Source: Candidatus Kapaibacterium sp. (GTDB lineage: Bacteria > Bacteroidota > Ignavibacteria > Kapaibacteriales > HRBIN21). Taken from it: a stretch of 64,000 bases of DNA. Position numbers and translations under genes: made by a program. Below, piece after piece: positions 62,613 through 64,000 of the stretch; position 1 is the first letter of the stretch; every line of letters begins with the position of its first letter. The notes beneath the pieces were generated by a model that saw only the letters and a program-made list of their open reading frames with translations, was not told the DNA's origin and did no database searches. The DNA is taken from positions 1-64,000 of the forward strand of contig JANXCT010000004.1 in assembly GCA_025059875.1 (NCBI GenBank), in the 5' to 3' direction.

Positions 62613-64000
62613 CATATGCCGCGACACCCAGCGTCGCTCCCCAGCCACGTAAACGGCAACGACGCCAATGGAGGCTATTTCTTCTGGCGGCATCTCTGCC
62701 GGATTTGCGTCCACAATGACGAAGTCGGCATCATACCCCGGAAGTAGCAACCCACGACGATCTTCCATCCCACTGGCATAGTGGGCCCACGTCGTGTAAG
62801 CTGCCAGGGCCTCGTCAACCCTCAGGCATTCTTCTGGCATCCACGGAGCGGCTTCGCTTGGCGGTCGGCGCGTGCAGAATGCCGAAATGCCGGCCAGAAC
62901 GTTCGGTGGCTCTACCGGGAAATCAGAACCAGCGGCAAGGGGAAGGCCAGCCTCGAGCAGACTACGCCACGGATACGGGATGCTCGCCCGCCCATACCCC
63001 AGCCGTCGCCGAGCCATGGGAGCGTCGTGGACACAATGCAGAGGCTGGACCGAAGCAATGCAGCCAGCCTCTACCATTACTGGAATGTCCTCCGGATGGA
63101 CGAGCTGGGCATGTTCTATTCTCAGTCGCTGTTCGAGCTCCCCAATACCTCGCTGACGGATTGCCGCGTAGACGTGAGCCACCTGTCGGTTCGCCGCATC
63201 CCCAATGGCGTGGATTGCCACGTGCCACCCCACCTCCATGGCCTTTGCAACTGCTAACTCCAAGCCCTCTGTGGTAAACAGGAGAAAGCCCTTGTGCGAC
63301 TCGAAGTCGGCATATGGTTCGAGTAATGCTGCTCCATACGATCCCAAAGCTCCGTCAGCGTAGAACTTGACCCCGCGGAGTTGAAAGAACTCCCCTGTTG
63401 CTGGAAGCAGCCCTGCTTGGGCCCACTCCCCTCGCTGAGCCCGTACGTAGCTCTGTACGCGGATGGACAGGTGTCCCGCTTGGGCCAACTCCTGGAAGAT
63501 CGGAACCCACGCTACGTCAACGTCCATGTCGTGCACTTCGGTGATGCCGTATTGAAGGAGCTGGGCAGTCGCTCGTAGGATAGCCTGCCGTACTTCTTCC
63601 GGGCTCGGGGGAGGAATACACCGTAGTACGAGCTCCATCGCAGTATCTACCAATACCCCCGTGGGCATACCCGAGGCATCTCGAACGATGAGCCCACCTG
63701 AGGGGTCTGGGGTTTCAGCGGTAATGCCCGCTCGGCGCAGTGCCTCGGAATTCACCCAGAGCGCATGTCCATCAGTCCGGGATAGAGCAACGGGTACGTC
63801 AGGGAAGAGTGTATCCAACACTGCCGCGGTCGGAAGGACTGCCGGCGCCCACTCTTCATGGTTCCAGCCGCGTCCTACCAGCCACTCCCCACGGTTCGGC
63901 TCCCAGCAGCGTAGCACTTCTAAGCATTCCTCCGCGCTACGGCACCCCTGTAGTCGGGGCTGGACAAGCTCCAGGCCGAAGTGGACGATGTGACCGTGAG
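62610..64000 (-). CDS. YtcJ-like amidohydrolase (5' truncated by window)
   Basis: The frame stays open to the edge, so about the last 463 residues are seen and the start is outside. The metal-binding HxH is just inside the edge (HGHIVHFGLELVQ). The YtcJ family marks follow: GRGWNHEEW, ALSRTDGHALWVNSEAL, GVKFYADGALGSYGAALLEPY and WHVAIHAIGDAANRQV. C-terminal GSDFPVEPPN holds the catalytic Asp. Members hydrolyse exocyclic amides or remain uncharacterised; the substrate is unknown. The protein ends WVSRHM. Confidence 0.9.
   Translation of the reverse strand, partial: HGHIVHFGLELVQPRLQGCRSAEECLEVLRCWEPNRGEWLVGRGWNHEEWAPAVLPTAAVLDTLFPDVPVALSRTDGHALWVNSEALRRAGITAETPDPSGGLIVRDASGMPTGVLVDTAMELVLRCIPPPSPEEVRQAILRATAQLLQYGITEVHDMDVDVAWVPIFQELAQAGHLSIRVQSYVRAQRGEWAQAGLLPATGEFFQLRGVKFYADGALGSYGAALLEPYADFESHKGFLLFTTEGLELAVAKAMEVGWHVAIHAIGDAANRQVAHVYAAIRQRGIGELEQRLRIEHAQLVHPEDIPVMVEAGCIASVQPLHCVHDAPMARRRLGYGRASIPYPWRSLLEAGLPLAAGSDFPVEPPNVLAGISAFCTRRPPSEAAPWMPEECLRVDEALAAYTTWAHYASGMEDRRGLLLPGYDADFVIVDANPAEMPPEEIASIGVVAVYVAGERRWVSRHM

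Noticed and set aside
1-64000. CRISPR arrays, prophage, insertion sequences, rRNA
   Set aside because: No regularly spaced direct repeats, integrase, transposase, capsid or rRNA signatures were seen on either strand.

Overview
The window is a compact, GC-rich stretch of a Gram-negative bacterial chromosome. Kdo transferase (waaA), OmpA-type proteins and lipoprotein signals show an outer membrane. Four secreted proteins end in type IX secretion (T9SS)-like C-terminal sorting domains. Starts of transcription units repeatedly carry the Bacteroidota-type -7 box TAnnTTTG. Together these point to the Bacteroidota/Chlorobiota (FCB) lineage. My best guess is a Chlorobiota relative such as Kapabacteria/OPB56, but that is inference and not a database match. 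I saw no phage, insertion sequence, CRISPR array or rRNA.

Layout. 0-2 kb: two tandem surface proteins built of Ig-like domains (the first cut by the window edge), each followed by a strong terminator. 2.2-9.6 kb (+): recO, a CNNM/CorC-type membrane protein, an M16 peptidase, a PhoD-like phosphatase, comM and pdxB, mostly overlapping. 22.8-9.6 kb (-): a long envelope operon in the order OmpA-type protein, dxs, Wzz-like, O-antigen ligase/polymerase-like, PBP2 (mrdA), a DUF2723 GT-C protein, a polyprenyl-phosphate glycosyltransferase and a broken MFS transporter. 22.9-26.5 kb: a Gfo/Idh/MocA oxidoreductase, two unrecognised membrane-linked proteins and murG. 26.5-33.9 kb (+): a SPOR protein, queF-queD-gltX-lipoprotein, an NtrC-type regulator, cysS and a DUF2520 protein. 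34-35.7 kb (-): a secreted protein with 26-residue tandem repeats. 36-42.7 kb (+): dnaB, then an overlapping set of VWA/BatA-like, WD40/T9SS, AhpD-like and J-domain proteins. 42.7-53.3 kb: an oxidoreductase, a tiny ORF with a PLP aldolase-like gene, an NlpC/P60 protein, two tandem peptide-type substrate-binding lipoproteins, a CDF-like protein, tRNA-Gln(CTG), tRNA-Ala(CGC), a gene-poor 0.7 kb and a phosphodiester-glycosidase-like protein. 53.3-64 kb: waaA, a fused E1 alpha-beta 2-oxoacid dehydrogenase, adenine deaminase, a BNR/T9SS protein, 3-hydroxyacyl-CoA dehydrogenase, kbl and a truncated YtcJ-like amidohydrolase.

How the genes fit together. Dxs supplies deoxyxylulose phosphate for isoprenoids, and possibly for the pyridoxal pathway in which PdxB acts. 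Undecaprenyl-linked envelope synthesis is represented by MurG, PBP2, the Wzy/Wzz-like pair and the GT2 plus DUF2723 pair. QueF and QueD belong to queuosine synthesis. Many neighbours overlap by 4 bases (ATGA), which implies translational coupling.

The most general signal is the promoter motif TAwwTTTG followed by yGC. It sits 27-43 bases before the chosen start codon of most units that have an intergenic leader, and 9 bases before a tRNA gene. The best candidates for something undescribed are the VWA-WD40-AhpD-J-domain operon, the PBP2/polysaccharide operon and the transporter-less pair of substrate-binding lipoproteins.
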